64,000 nucleotides of DNA from JBBSDP01 sp038240605 (GTDB taxonomy: Bacteria; Planctomycetota; Phycisphaerae; Tepidisphaerales; Tepidisphaeraceae). Made by a program: the position numbers and the translations under genes. Where the stretch lies: the NCBI GenBank assembly GCA_038240605.1, contig JBBSDP010000007.1, positions 1 to 64,000 of the forward strand. The letters run 5' to 3'. The first letter of the stretch is position 1; each line of letters starts with the position of its first letter. Positions 48,740 to 57,463 of this stretch are shown here, one piece after another. The notes below the pieces were generated by a model that was not told the DNA's origin, did not search any database, and was given only the letters and a program-made list of their open reading frames with translations.

Positions 48740-49666
48740 ATGCTGGGAATCAACGAAGGATCATTCGACCTCCAGGTCAACGGTTACGGCGGCGTGGACT
48801 TCAACAGTCCCGACCTCACCGCCGAAACCCTGCACCGCGCTTGCGAGATGCTCGACGGTCACGGCGTCGGCGGCATCCTTGCCACGATCACGACCGATCA
48901 CGTCCCGGCCATGTGCCGGCTCCTCCAGCGCCTGGCGACCCTGCGCGAGGCAGATCCCCTTGCCCGCCGGATCATCCGCGGCATTCACATTGAGGGTCCC
49001 TTCCTCAACGAACAGGCCGGCTTCCGCGGCGCTCATCCCGCCGATGCCATCCGCCCTGCCGATGAAGAGGCGATGCAGTTATTGCTTGAGGCCGCGGGAG
49101 GTCTGACGCGCCTGGTCACGCTCGCTCCGGAGCGCGATGCGGGCTCGCGAGTGACTCGACTCCTTTCGGCGCGCGGCATCTGCGTGTCGGCGGGACACAC
49201 CGACGCCTCGCTGGAGCAACTGGACGCCTCGATCGACGCCGGCCTCGCCATGTTCACGCACGTGGGCAACGGCTGTCCCATGCAGATGCACCGCCACGAC
49301 AACATCGTGCAGCGCGCCATCAGTCTCGCCGGCCGGATCTGGCTCTGCTTTATCGCGGACGGCGTCCACGTCCCGTGGCCCGCGCTGGGCAACTACCTCC
49401 GGGCGGCGGGCCTGGAACGATCGATTGTCGTGACCGACTGCATCGCCGCCGCGGGGCTGGGGCCGGGCCGATTTCGGATGGGACGATGGGACCTGTTGGT
49501 TGGCGAGGATGGCGTCGCCCGGTCCCCCGACGGATCGCATTTCGTCGGCTCGACCGGCACGATGCCAGCAACTCGCCAGAAACTCGCCCGGTTCCTGAAG
49601 CTGAGCGATCCCGACATCGACCGACTGACCAAAGCGAACCCGCGGCAGGCCATCAAAGGCTCTTGA
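48740..49666 (+). CDS. nagA: NagA-like N-acetylglucosamine-6-phosphate deacetylase, minimal form
   Basis: A 308-residue amidohydrolase. The TIM barrel starts almost at the N terminus with FDLQVNGYGGVDFNSPD, then shows GIHIEGPFLNEQAGFRGAHPADAI (metal Glu), ICVSAGHTDASLEQL, MFTHVGNGCPMQMHRHDN and IVVTDCIAAAGLGPGRFRMG (catalytic Asp). Typical NagA proteins are about 380 residues with a beta-sandwich built from both ends; here both ends are missing, so only the barrel remains. It might deacetylate another amino sugar. The C-terminal end overlaps the next convergent gene by 14 bases. Confidence 0.82.
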   Translation: MLGINEGSFDLQVNGYGGVDFNSPDLTAETLHRACEMLDGHGVGGILATITTDHVPAMCRLLQRLATLREADPLARRIIRGIHIEGPFLNEQAGFRGAHPADAIRPADEEAMQLLLEAAGGLTRLVTLAPERDAGSRVTRLLSARGICVSAGHTDASLEQLDASIDAGLAMFTHVGNGCPMQMHRHDNIVQRAISLAGRIWLCFIADGVHVPWPALGNYLRAAGLERSIVVTDCIAAAGLGPGRFRMGRWDLLVGEDGVARSPDGSHFVGSTGTMPATRQKLARFLKLSDPDIDRLTKANPRQAIKGS

Positions 49667-50537
49667 GAAAATCGCGCCCCTGGATCAACCCCTGTTGTTC
49701 GCGCTCCGGTTTCGGATGGAACTCCTCGTCTTCCATCTCGATGCTGATCCGGCCCCGATACCCGACCTCCGCCAAAACCCCGATGAGATCGCGCCACGGC
49801 ACCGCGCCGCGCCCGGGCAAGCCGTAGCGCCAGCTCTGCCCGCCCCACTTGTGCGGCTCGGCAAAGGTCGCCGGCTGAAGATTGCCGTGGGCATAGCGCT
49901 CCTCTTCGAGGAAGAGGATGTCCTTGGCGTGAACGTGGACGACCCGCCCGGCGAATTCTCGCAGAAACCGGCTGGAGTCGATCCCCATGCGGACCAGGTG
50001 AGAAGGATCGAAGTTCAGGCCCAGGGCCGGTGACGGGATCGCCTCGAACACGGCGCGGCAATCCGCAGGCGTTCCCGCGAAAGCTGCAAAATGAGGCGGC
50101 GGACCTGGCCAACCTTCCAGGGCGATGCGAGCACCGAGCGGCTCGATCGCGGCCATCAGCTTCTTCCAGCTTTCAACGAGGTAGGCGAAATTCTCGCGGC
50201 GGGGCCGCGATCCGTCTTCCGCGAGCATGACGGCCAGGAAGTAGCGAATGCCAGCGCCGACAGCTCCCCGAACGTGCTCTTCGTTGGCCGCCACGGCGGC
50301 GCCGCGCTTGGCCGGATCGGGCGAGCCCAGATCACTCCATTGCTTCAAATCCACAGTTCCAACCTCTACGCCGGTCGATGTGATGCGTCTTAGGTCTCCG
50401 GCGGCAAGCGGGCCGGTATCGAGGAAGGCAAAATCGTTATCTTTCGCGAAGCGAATCAGTCGATCCAGATCCTGCTGCCACGCAGTCCGTCCGCGTCGAA
50501 AGCCGATGGGAAATGATCCGGTTCGGGTGTAAGTCAT
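49653..50537 (-). CDS. sugar phosphate isomerase/epimerase family protein (AP endonuclease 2-like TIM barrel)
   Basis: A 294-residue TIM-barrel protein of the xylose isomerase-like / AP endonuclease family 2. Recognisable strands are FAFLDTGPL, GIRYFLAVML, IALEGWPGPPPHFAAF (metal Glu), ALGLNFDPSHLVRMGIDSSRFLREFAGRVVHVHAKDILF (metal Asp-His and His) and YRGRISIEMEDEEFHP (metal Glu). The residue set Glu-Asp-His-Glu is that of metal-dependent sugar isomerases. The substrate is unknown. Start is ATG at 50537. Confidence 0.85.
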   Translation of the reverse strand: MTYTRTGSFPIGFRRGRTAWQQDLDRLIRFAKDNDFAFLDTGPLAAGDLRRITSTGVEVGTVDLKQWSDLGSPDPAKRGAAVAANEEHVRGAVGAGIRYFLAVMLAEDGSRPRRENFAYLVESWKKLMAAIEPLGARIALEGWPGPPPHFAAFAGTPADCRAVFEAIPSPALGLNFDPSHLVRMGIDSSRFLREFAGRVVHVHAKDILFLEEERYAHGNLQPATFAEPHKWGGQSWRYGLPGRGAVPWRDLIGVLAEVGYRGRISIEMEDEEFHPKPEREQQGLIQGRDFLKSL

Positions 50538-50695
50538 CTGACGCAGGATGGTAATGCAAACTTCGCCCCCGGCAATTGACGAGTGCCGCCGCCGCGGTTA
50601 GACCCTTGCCCGCAGTCGTAGCTCACCGAGCGCTACCATAGGGATCAACGCAATCGGGGGCGAACGTGCCGCCCCACTACATAAAGAACTCTGCT

Positions 50696-52468
50696 ATGCA
50701 AACCGTCGTTCACGTTACACACGAGGCAATCCAGAAGATTGGCGGCATCGGCGCGGTGCTTCAGGGCCTGCTGACCAGCCGTGTCTATCTCGCGCAGGCG
50801 CCGCGGAACATTCTTGTGGGGCCGTTCTGGCCTTCCGATGAGAGCGGCGAGCAGCGCCTCGGACCGCAGGGCGAGGTGCTCTATAGCAGCCTCGATAGCC
50901 TCTATCGTTCCCCGCTGGCCGCCCGCTTCCGCGAGATCGAGCAGACGTACGACGTGGGCATCGTCTACGGCCGTCGGCGTTACACCGACAAAGAGACAGG
51001 CGTCGTCAGCACACCCGAGGTGTTGCTGATCGACGTCAGCAATTACGACGCCGAGAAGATCGGCGTCTTCAAATACGAACTGTGGAAGCGCTTCGGCGTG
51101 GAGAGCTCCAAGTACGAGCACATCTGGGATTTCGAGCAGTACATGCGGCTGGCACAGCCGGCGATCGCAGCCCTGCACGCCCTGGGCGCGGCATCGTCAG
51201 TCGAGCCGTGCATGATCCTCTCCCACGAATACATGGGGATGCCGACGGCGTTGGCCGCGGTGATGGAGGGGGACAGGTCCAATTTCCGCACGATCTTCTA
51301 TGCTCACGAAGTGGCGCCGATGCGGCGCATCGTCGAGGGGCATCCCGGCCACGACACGATGTTCTACAATGTCATGCGCTCGGCGATCAGCCGTGGGCAT
51401 TACGTCGAGGACGTCTTCGGAGATCAGAGCGGCTACTACAAGCACAGCCTGGTGAAGGCGGCGCGCTTCTGCGACGGCATCTTTGCGGTCGGCGATTACA
51501 CGCTCAAGGAAATCCGCTTTTTGGGGCCGGAATTCGATCACGTCGATGCGCAGGTTGCCTACAACGGCGTCCCGAATTGGAAGATCAGCGTTGAAGAGCG
51601 CATGGCCAGCCGTCAGAAGCTCCGCAATTACTGCAAGACGCTGCTGAAGTTTGAGCCGGACTACGTCTTCTCACACGTGACGCGACTGGTTCCCAGCAAG
51701 GGGATGTGGCGCGACCTGCGCGTGCTGGAACATCTCGAGGAGCACCTGCGCAAGCGCAACGAAACGGCGGTCCTATTCACCCTGAGCACCGAGGTTCCGG
51801 CGCGCCGGGGTGACGACGTTCGCAAGATGGAGCAATGGTATCACTGGCCGGTCGCCCATCGCGAAGGCGCGCCTGACCTGTCCGGCGGCGAGGCCGCGTA
51901 CTACCTCGGAGTACAGGAGTTCAACGCCCAGGCCCGCAATCTCAAGGTCGTCTTCATCAACCAGTTCGGTTTCGAACAGCGGCTGTGCGGCACGCGGATG
52001 CAGGCTGACATGGAATTCATGGACATCCGCAAGGGATCCGACGCCGAGTTCGGCCAGAGCATCTATGAGCCGTTCGGCATCGCCCAGATTGAGCCGATCA
52101 GTTTCGGTGGGATCTGCATCTTCACCAACATCTGCGGCTGCGCCGGGTTCGTCGAGAAAGCGGCGGGCGGAAGCACGCCCAACGTGATCGTTGCCGACTA
52201 TACCGACCTGCCTGACAAATCGCTCCGGCCCGAGCAGTTGATGAACATCGGCCAGCCGCAGCGCGACCAGATCGAGCACGCAGTGGCAACGCGCGTGGCG
52301 GCGGACCTGTTCGAGCGCCTGCCGCGCACGCCCGCCGAGTTCGAGCAATTTATCGAGCGCGGGCACGTCCTGGCGTCACAGATGAGCTGGGACGTCGTCG
52401 CCCGCGACTACGTCATCCCCGGCATCCAGCGCGCCAGCAAGGCGACCCGGCTCAAGCAGATCGCTTGA
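50696..52468 (+). CDS. glycogen/starch synthase-like glycosyltransferase
   Basis: A 590-residue GT-B enzyme. The N terminus VVHVTHEAIQKIGGIGAVLQGLLTSR corresponds to the ADP/UDP-glucose binding K-x-G-G-(L/I) motif of glycogen synthases, and the donor site in the C-terminal domain is SIYEPFGIAQIEPISFGGICIF, with the E-x7-E motif. HEYMGMPTALAAVMEG and FSHVTRLVPSKGMWRDLRVLEHL are also synthase-like. It is longer than bacterial GlgA (about 480), and its N-terminal part (ILVGPFWPSDE, VGIVYGRRRY) resembles the GT3 type. It probably makes an alpha-glucan. A start 30 bases upstream is possible. Confidence 0.75.
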   Translation: MQTVVHVTHEAIQKIGGIGAVLQGLLTSRVYLAQAPRNILVGPFWPSDESGEQRLGPQGEVLYSSLDSLYRSPLAARFREIEQTYDVGIVYGRRRYTDKETGVVSTPEVLLIDVSNYDAEKIGVFKYELWKRFGVESSKYEHIWDFEQYMRLAQPAIAALHALGAASSVEPCMILSHEYMGMPTALAAVMEGDRSNFRTIFYAHEVAPMRRIVEGHPGHDTMFYNVMRSAISRGHYVEDVFGDQSGYYKHSLVKAARFCDGIFAVGDYTLKEIRFLGPEFDHVDAQVAYNGVPNWKISVEERMASRQKLRNYCKTLLKFEPDYVFSHVTRLVPSKGMWRDLRVLEHLEEHLRKRNETAVLFTLSTEVPARRGDDVRKMEQWYHWPVAHREGAPDLSGGEAAYYLGVQEFNAQARNLKVVFINQFGFEQRLCGTRMQADMEFMDIRKGSDAEFGQSIYEPFGIAQIEPISFGGICIFTNICGCAGFVEKAAGGSTPNVIVADYTDLPDKSLRPEQLMNIGQPQRDQIEHAVATRVAADLFERLPRTPAEFEQFIERGHVLASQMSWDVVARDYVIPGIQRASKATRLKQIA

Positions 52469-52524
52469 GCACATTGATGAACGCTAAGGGGCGAAGGGGC
52501 GAAGCGAGATGGATCGGGCGCCCT

Positions 52525-53766
52525 TTACGTGCGCGGTGGCGTTGCGCCGCCCAACTGCTGGGCCATGGTGTGCGAATACGCGGTCCCGCGCCATTCGACC
52601 TTTTTCGTGATGCACATCTTCAAGGCGCGGAGGAGAATGTACGTCAGCAGCGAACCGCCGACGGGAAACCAGAAGGCATTGCGACGGCTGTTACCCGACC
52701 ACTTGTAGAGAATCCCCACCAGCCAGGTCATGAGCACGAGGTGCACGGCGACGACCGCGAGCCACGCGAGTCCTGCATGCCCGCCCAGCGCCAGGGACGT
52801 CGGGCGCCACGTTCGGTAGGTTCCCCATGCCAGCGCGGCATAAGCACTGAAGCAGCAGAGAAGCAGGAAGCTGAGCCCTGCGACGATCGTCCAGGGGCTT
52901 CCTACCCGCGCCGAGTAATAGATCCGCGACCATCCGCGGATGATCGCCCCCAGCGAACTGTACATCCGCACTGCGGCGTATTCGTTGCCCCACGAAACAC
53001 GGGGCCGCAGGCCGCGCGACTTGAGGAGCCGGGCGATCTCGACGTCTTCGCAGAAGCGATCGCGAACCGTTTCGTGGCCGCCGATCGCCTTGTAGCTTTC
53101 GCGGTTGATCAGCAGGAACTGGCCGTTGGCGAAGGCGTTGGCGGTCACCTGGCTGTTGTTGGTGAGCGCGATGAGGTAGAGGCTCGAAGCCGCGCTCCCG
53201 CAGAGCGGCACCACGAGCCGCTCCCAGAACGTATGGCTCTCCAGCCGTGGCAAAAGCGACAGCAGGTCGAACTTCTTGCGCAGCGAGACGCCCATCGTGG
53301 CGGAGAGCGCATGGGGCTCGAGGATCACATCGGAATCGACGAACAAGAGCCAGTCATCGCTCGTGTCGCGAACCGCGGTGAACAGGGCATTGTTCTTCCC
53401 CGTCCACCCGACGGCCGGCGGACGCGTGACGTGCAGGACGTGCAGGCGCGGATTGGCGGCCGCGACTTCATCCATGACCGCGCCGGTTTGATCGACGCTT
53501 CGGTCGTCGATCGCGATCACGCGAAAATTCGGATAATCCTGATTGAGCGCGGAAGTGAGGCAGGCGCGGATGCGCTCCCCTTCATCTTTCGCGGGAATCA
53601 CGATGACGACGCTGGGGGCGGGTGCGACGACTTCTGGAATCGGCCGCCGCATCAAAAGCATCTTGCGGCGGCCCAGGGAGAGCATGAGCCCGTAGGTCGC
53701 CCATGCCAGCGGTCCCATCACCAGATAAGCGACCAGCAACAGAGTTTCCGCGCGGCCTGGGGGCAC
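52525..53766 (-). CDS. membrane-bound family 2 glycosyltransferase
   Basis: A 413-residue GT2 with one N-terminal membrane helix (about residues 8-28), a cytoplasmic GT-A domain (VVIVIPAKDEGERIRACLTSALNQDYPNFRVIAIDDRSVDQT; DDWLLFVDSDVILEPHAL; DRFCEDVEIARLLKSRG) and a C-terminal group of about three helices (TIVAGLSFLLLCCFSAYAALAW onward). D-x-D is DSD. The closest recalled relatives are HpnB/CrtQ-type transferases, which glycosylate hydrophobic lipids such as hopanoids or carotenoids. Start is GTG. It is divergent from the WecG-type gene. Confidence 0.83.
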   Translation of the reverse strand: MPPGRAETLLLVAYLVMGPLAWATYGLMLSLGRRKMLLMRRPIPEVVAPAPSVVIVIPAKDEGERIRACLTSALNQDYPNFRVIAIDDRSVDQTGAVMDEVAAANPRLHVLHVTRPPAVGWTGKNNALFTAVRDTSDDWLLFVDSDVILEPHALSATMGVSLRKKFDLLSLLPRLESHTFWERLVVPLCGSAASSLYLIALTNNSQVTANAFANGQFLLINRESYKAIGGHETVRDRFCEDVEIARLLKSRGLRPRVSWGNEYAAVRMYSSLGAIIRGWSRIYYSARVGSPWTIVAGLSFLLLCCFSAYAALAWGTYRTWRPTSLALGGHAGLAWLAVVAVHLVLMTWLVGILYKWSGNSRRNAFWFPVGGSLLTYILLRALKMCITKKVEWRGTAYSHTMAQQLGGATPPRT

Positions 53767-53938
53767 GGCGTTTGAATAGCCTCGTCCGGTGGGCGGGTCA
53801 ACCCCTATAACCTGGCCCGTTGGCCAAACATACTCCGCACAGGTGGGTCAAATTACCCCTGAAGCGTGCCTCGATGGTGGCCGAACTTCTGCCGATATTG
53901 CTATCATGCCGCCCGCAACCGCACTGGAGCGTGGAGTA

Positions 53939-54775
53939 ATGTCTGTCACAACTGTTCAGGATGGCGCCAGTTCCCCCGATGTTGCCGACGTGCAAAAGGC
54001 GCGGCCGATGGACCCGCGATGCCGCGTCCTTGGCGTTGGAGTCAGCCCGACGAATATTCCGTCCTCGGTTCAAACTATCGAAGGTTGGATCGCCCGCCGG
54101 GAGCACCGTTACGTCTGTGTGACGGGCGTGCACGGCGTGATGGAAAGCCAGCAGGACGTTCGCCTCAAGCAGATCCACAACGCCGCCGGCATGGTCACGC
54201 CCGATGGCATGCCCATGGTCTGGCTCAGCAAGCTGCATGGGTTCAAGGACGTTACTCGCGTTTACGGCCCGGACCTTATGGCCGCGGTTTGCGCGCGCTC
54301 GACCACCCAGGGGCAACGTCACTTCCTGTACGGCGGCGCCGAAGGCGTCGCGGACCTGCTCAAGCAAAAGCTCGAGGGACGGTTTCCGGGCATCCGCATC
54401 GTCGGAACGTACTGCCCGCCATTCCGTCCCCTCACCGATGAAGAAGACCGCGACCTCATTGCGATGATCGACGCCTCCGGCGCGGATATCGTCTGGGTTG
54501 GACTCAGCACGCCCAAGCAGGAGCGCTGGATGTCGGCCCACACCGGAAAAGTAAAGGCGCCGGTGCTGGTCGGGGTGGGCGCCGCGTTCGACTTCCACGC
54601 CGGCTTGAAGCGGCAGGCGCCCTCGTGGATCCAGAAGATCGGCATGGAGTGGTTCTTCCGCCTCGTGACCGAGCCCAAACGGCTCTGGAAGCGATACCTG
54701 CGGAACAATCCGCTCTTCATCTGGTACCTCATCTGCGAAAAGTTGCGGCTGCGGGATTTCAACGCCGTGGATTGA
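53939..54775 (+). CDS. WecG/TagA/CpsF family glycosyltransferase
   Basis: A 278-residue GT26 enzyme that adds a sugar (ManNAc or ManNAcA in TagA and WecG) onto a lipid-linked intermediate in the inner leaflet. Features are a VCVTGVHGVMESQQDVRLKQIHNAAGMVTPDGMPMVWLSKLHG segment, the HFLYGGAEGVADLLKQKL Rossmann-like strand, DIVWVGLSTPKQERWMS and PVLVGVGAAFDFHAGLKRQAPSWIQKIGMEWFFRLVTEPKRLWKRYL. The catalytic region TPDGMP is intact. Start was set at the Met giving MSVTTVQDG, preceded by GGAG; an earlier Met (MPPATALERG) is possible. Confidence 0.9.
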   Translation: MSVTTVQDGASSPDVADVQKARPMDPRCRVLGVGVSPTNIPSSVQTIEGWIARREHRYVCVTGVHGVMESQQDVRLKQIHNAAGMVTPDGMPMVWLSKLHGFKDVTRVYGPDLMAAVCARSTTQGQRHFLYGGAEGVADLLKQKLEGRFPGIRIVGTYCPPFRPLTDEEDRDLIAMIDASGADIVWVGLSTPKQERWMSAHTGKVKAPVLVGVGAAFDFHAGLKRQAPSWIQKIGMEWFFRLVTEPKRLWKRYLRNNPLFIWYLICEKLRLRDFNAVD

Positions 54776-54812
54776 CTGTCACATCGCGAAGTCACGCTAT
54801 TGCTAATCTTCT

Positions 54813-54829
54813 GGTGGGCCTAGCCCACC
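54813..54829. repeat. small hairpin after the WecG-type gene
   Basis: GGTGGGC and GCCCACC form a 7-bp stem with a CTA loop, 38 bases after the gene stop, without a T-run. It may aid termination or be a dispersed extragenic hairpin. Confidence 0.5.
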
Positions 54830-54877
54830 CTACCGCGATTCAAAGCTCCGCCGCATTTCTCGCATTGGTTTATCGCC

Positions 54878-54883
54878 TATAAT
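54878..54883 (+). promoter_or_regulatory. folE: possible -10 box of folE
   Basis: A perfect TATAAT lies 47 bases before the folE ATG. No good -35 is found at 17 bases upstream, so this is tentative. Confidence 0.35.
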
Positions 54884-54929
54884 CTGCTCGCCTACCGGTG
54901 CAGATACCGCGAAGAGAGAGCGAGGATAC

Positions 54930-55580
54930 ATGGGCGTGAAGCGCGATGAAATACGTTCGTTCGCCGACGTGGATGAGAACTCAGCGGCGCGCCGCGAAGG
55001 CACCCCGGTAGATCAGCCGCGCATCGAGCGCGCGGTGCGCGAGATCCTGCTGGCCGTTGGGGAAGATCCAGATCGGGAGGGTTTGCAGAAGACCCCGTCG
55101 CGGGTCGCGCGCTCGTATGCCGAGCTGATGGGCGGCCTGCGTACCGATCCAAGGCAGCACCTCAAGACGGTGTTTCACGAGACCTACGACGAGGTCGTGC
55201 TCCTGCGCGACATCGAGTTCAATTCACTGTGTGAACACCATTTGCTCCCCTTTACGGGCCGCGCGCACGTCGCTTACCTGCCTGCCGGCCGAGTGGTCGG
55301 ACTGAGCAAGCTGGCACGGCTGGTCGAAGGTTTCGCCCGTCGTCCGCAGGTTCAGGAACGGCTGACGACGCAGATCGCCGACGCGCTGATGGAAGAACTG
55401 CGCCCGGTCGGGGTTGCGTGCGTGATCGAGGCGGTGCACACGTGCATGACCATCCGCGGCGTCAAGAAACATGGCAGCACGATGGTCACCAGTGCCCTCC
55501 GTGGCATCTTCAAGGACAACGCACCGAGCCGTTCTGAAGTCCTCTCGCTGATTCACGCCAAAGACGGTCCAGCGACCTAA
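54930..55580 (+). CDS. folE: GTP cyclohydrolase I
   Basis: A 216-residue FolE that converts GTP to 7,8-dihydroneopterin triphosphate, the first step of folate synthesis. The zinc motif is SLCEHHLLPFTGRAHVAYLPAGRVVGLSKLARLV, and the second part VHTCMTIRGVKKHGSTMVTSALRG supplies the remaining Cys and substrate residues. DREGLQKTPSRVARSYAELMGGL is the typical N-terminal block. An extra 25 residues precede the core. ATG is preceded by GAGGATAC. Length and motifs are complete, so it should be functional. Confidence 0.97.
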   Translation: MGVKRDEIRSFADVDENSAARREGTPVDQPRIERAVREILLAVGEDPDREGLQKTPSRVARSYAELMGGLRTDPRQHLKTVFHETYDEVVLLRDIEFNSLCEHHLLPFTGRAHVAYLPAGRVVGLSKLARLVEGFARRPQVQERLTTQIADALMEELRPVGVACVIEAVHTCMTIRGVKKHGSTMVTSALRGIFKDNAPSRSEVLSLIHAKDGPAT

Positions 55581-55710
55581 GGCTTCTGTTTCAAAGCCGC
55601 GACCGCCCGGGAGTGGCGTCCGCTGGACCATGAACACCGCTTCCTCACGGGCGCGGCTCTGAAACGGGCGTGAAGGCGGGCCATCAGGAGATCGGATATA
55701 AAGGTGGAAT

Positions 55711-56307
55711 ATGGCAGACAGCGGCAATCGCATTGAACAGTTTCAAAAGATGGCCGAGGCGGATCCCAACAATGAGTTGGGCCACTTCTCGCTGGGCCGC
55801 GCCTACCTGGAAGCCGGGGACTGGTCGCATGCCGCCCAGAGCCTCGACCGCTGCCTCCAGCTCAACGCGAACCTGAGCAAGGCCTACGACCTGCTCGGAG
55901 CCGCGCTCCTGAAGCTCGGACTGCGCGAACGGGCGATCGAGCGTTTGACCGCCGGCGTGAAGGTCGCCGACGAGCGCGGCGATGTGATGCCCAGGAACGA
56001 CATGATCAGCAAGCTCAAAGAGCTGGGGGCTCCGGCTCCCGAGCTGAAGCAGGCCGCCGTTCAGAAGCCGGTTGGCGCGAGCGAAGTGCAGTGCCGCCGA
56101 TGCAATCGGGTGGCACGCCAGCTTCCGTCACCCCCGTTCAGCAACACGCAGGGCCGTGAGATTTTCGAGAAGGTCTGCGCCGACTGCTGGCGCGAATGGA
56201 TCGGCATGGGGACGAAACTGATCAACGAGCTGCGACTTCCGCTGAGCGACCCCAAGGCGCAGAAGATCTTCGACCAGAACATGGTCGAATTCCTCAACCT
56301 GCGATAG
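55711..56307 (+). CDS. TPR protein fused to an Fe(II)-trafficking (YggX-like) domain
   Basis: A 198-residue two-domain protein. Residues about 7-100 form two or three TPR-like helical repeats (NNELGHFSLGRAYLEAGDWSHAAQSLDRCLQLNANLSKAYDLLGAALLKLG). The C-terminal part (about 126-197) reads QCRRCNRVARQLPSPPFSNTQGREIFEKVCADCWREWIGMGTKLINELRLPLSDPKAQKIFDQNMVEFL, matching YggX (for example REIF, W-x-x-W, TMLINE-like and FL end). Two C-x-x-C pairs (128-131, 156-159) could bind iron or zinc; E. coli YggX has a single Cys. It probably protects Fe-S enzymes. AAGGTGGA precedes the ATG. Confidence 0.85.
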   Translation: MADSGNRIEQFQKMAEADPNNELGHFSLGRAYLEAGDWSHAAQSLDRCLQLNANLSKAYDLLGAALLKLGLRERAIERLTAGVKVADERGDVMPRNDMISKLKELGAPAPELKQAAVQKPVGASEVQCRRCNRVARQLPSPPFSNTQGREIFEKVCADCWREWIGMGTKLINELRLPLSDPKAQKIFDQNMVEFLNLR

Positions 56308-56354
56308 TCGGAAAAATCTCAGTCGGCCGCACCCACTCGCGCGCAGCTCGCGGG

Positions 56355-57389
56355 TTACTTGCTCGCGCCGACCGTCCAGGTCTCATCCCCGGTGATCAAT
56401 TTCTGCATGTCGCCCGGGCCATCTTTGGCGATCGCCTGTTCCAGTTGCGACCGCACCAGGTCGGTATACCGAACCTGTTCGACGGCGCGGAAGACGCCCA
56501 GCGGCTCAGGGAACTCGGGGTGACGGAGACGGCTCAGGAGGAACGCGAGGCTCGGCTCCGGCGTCTTCTCGTCGTGGATCAACAGGTCGTCCGGCTTCAC
56601 CATGCGCGTCTCGACGACCTCCGGCGTGCAGCCATTGAGGCGGATGCCCTTGGAGCCGTCCTTACCGAAAATCAGCGGCTTGCCGTGCTCGAGATAGAGG
56701 GTCGTCTCGCTTCGGGTCGTCTTGTCGGTCGCGTAGTTGTAAGCGCCGTCATTGAAGATATTGCAGTTCTGGTAGATTTCGACGAACGCGGTGCCAACGT
56801 GGGCGGCGGCGCGCTCCAGCACGTATTCCAGGTGCTTGATGTCCACGTCGATCGCACGGGCGGCAAACGACGCCTCGGCGCCGATCGCCACGCTGATGGG
56901 GCGGATCGGATACTCCGGGGATCCCATCGGGCTGCTCTTGGTCTTCTTCCCCTTCTCGCTGGTCGGCGAGTACTGGCCCTTGGTCAGCCCGTAGATCCGA
57001 TTGTTGAAGAGCAGGATCTTGAGGTCAACGTTACGGCGGATGACGTGCATCAGGTGATTACCGCCGATGCTCAGTCCGTCGCCGTCGCCCGTCACCATCC
57101 AGATGTTCAGTTCAGGGCGAGCCAGCTTCAAGCCGGTCGCGAAGGTCGGGGCGCGGCCGTGGATCGAGTGGAAGCCGTACGTGTTCATGTAGTACGGGAA
57201 GCGACTCGAGCAGCCGATACCGGAGATAAAGACCGTCTTGCTTCGGTCCATCCCGAGCTTGGCGCAGACCTTCTTCATCTGGGCGAGGATCGAGTAATCC
57301 CCGCAACCCGGGCACCAGCGAACGTCCTGGTCCGATCCGTAGTCGGCGGGCTTCAGAAGCGAGAGCGGTTGAATGGGAGCGATGCTCAT
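56355..57389 (-). CDS. korB: 2-oxoacid:ferredoxin oxidoreductase beta subunit
   Basis: A 344-residue thiamine-diphosphate-binding subunit. The Fe-S Cys motif is RWCPGCGDYSILAQMKK at the N terminus, and ThDP binding is in VTGDGDGLSIGGNHLMHVIRRN and LLFNNRIYGLTKGQYSPTS. This matches the KorB subunit of 2-oxoglutarate:ferredoxin oxidoreductase in bacteria with the two-subunit form. It follows the alpha/gamma gene by 74 bases on the same strand, giving an operon korA-korB. ATG at 57389 is preferred to a GTG 39 bases upstream. Confidence 0.93.
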   Translation of the reverse strand: MSIAPIQPLSLLKPADYGSDQDVRWCPGCGDYSILAQMKKVCAKLGMDRSKTVFISGIGCSSRFPYYMNTYGFHSIHGRAPTFATGLKLARPELNIWMVTGDGDGLSIGGNHLMHVIRRNVDLKILLFNNRIYGLTKGQYSPTSEKGKKTKSSPMGSPEYPIRPISVAIGAEASFAARAIDVDIKHLEYVLERAAAHVGTAFVEIYQNCNIFNDGAYNYATDKTTRSETTLYLEHGKPLIFGKDGSKGIRLNGCTPEVVETRMVKPDDLLIHDEKTPEPSLAFLLSRLRHPEFPEPLGVFRAVEQVRYTDLVRSQLEQAIAKDGPGDMQKLITGDETWTVGASK

Positions 57390-57463
57390 GTTGTTCTCAA
57401 TTACGGTCGCTGACAGATCGCGGTTCACGGGTTACCCCGATGCGCGCACGCGGGGAGCGGCCT

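Noticed and set aside
49375..49827. 150-codon plus-strand frame between the NagA-like and isomerase genes
   Set aside because: Overlaps two better-supported genes and is Arg/Pro-rich.
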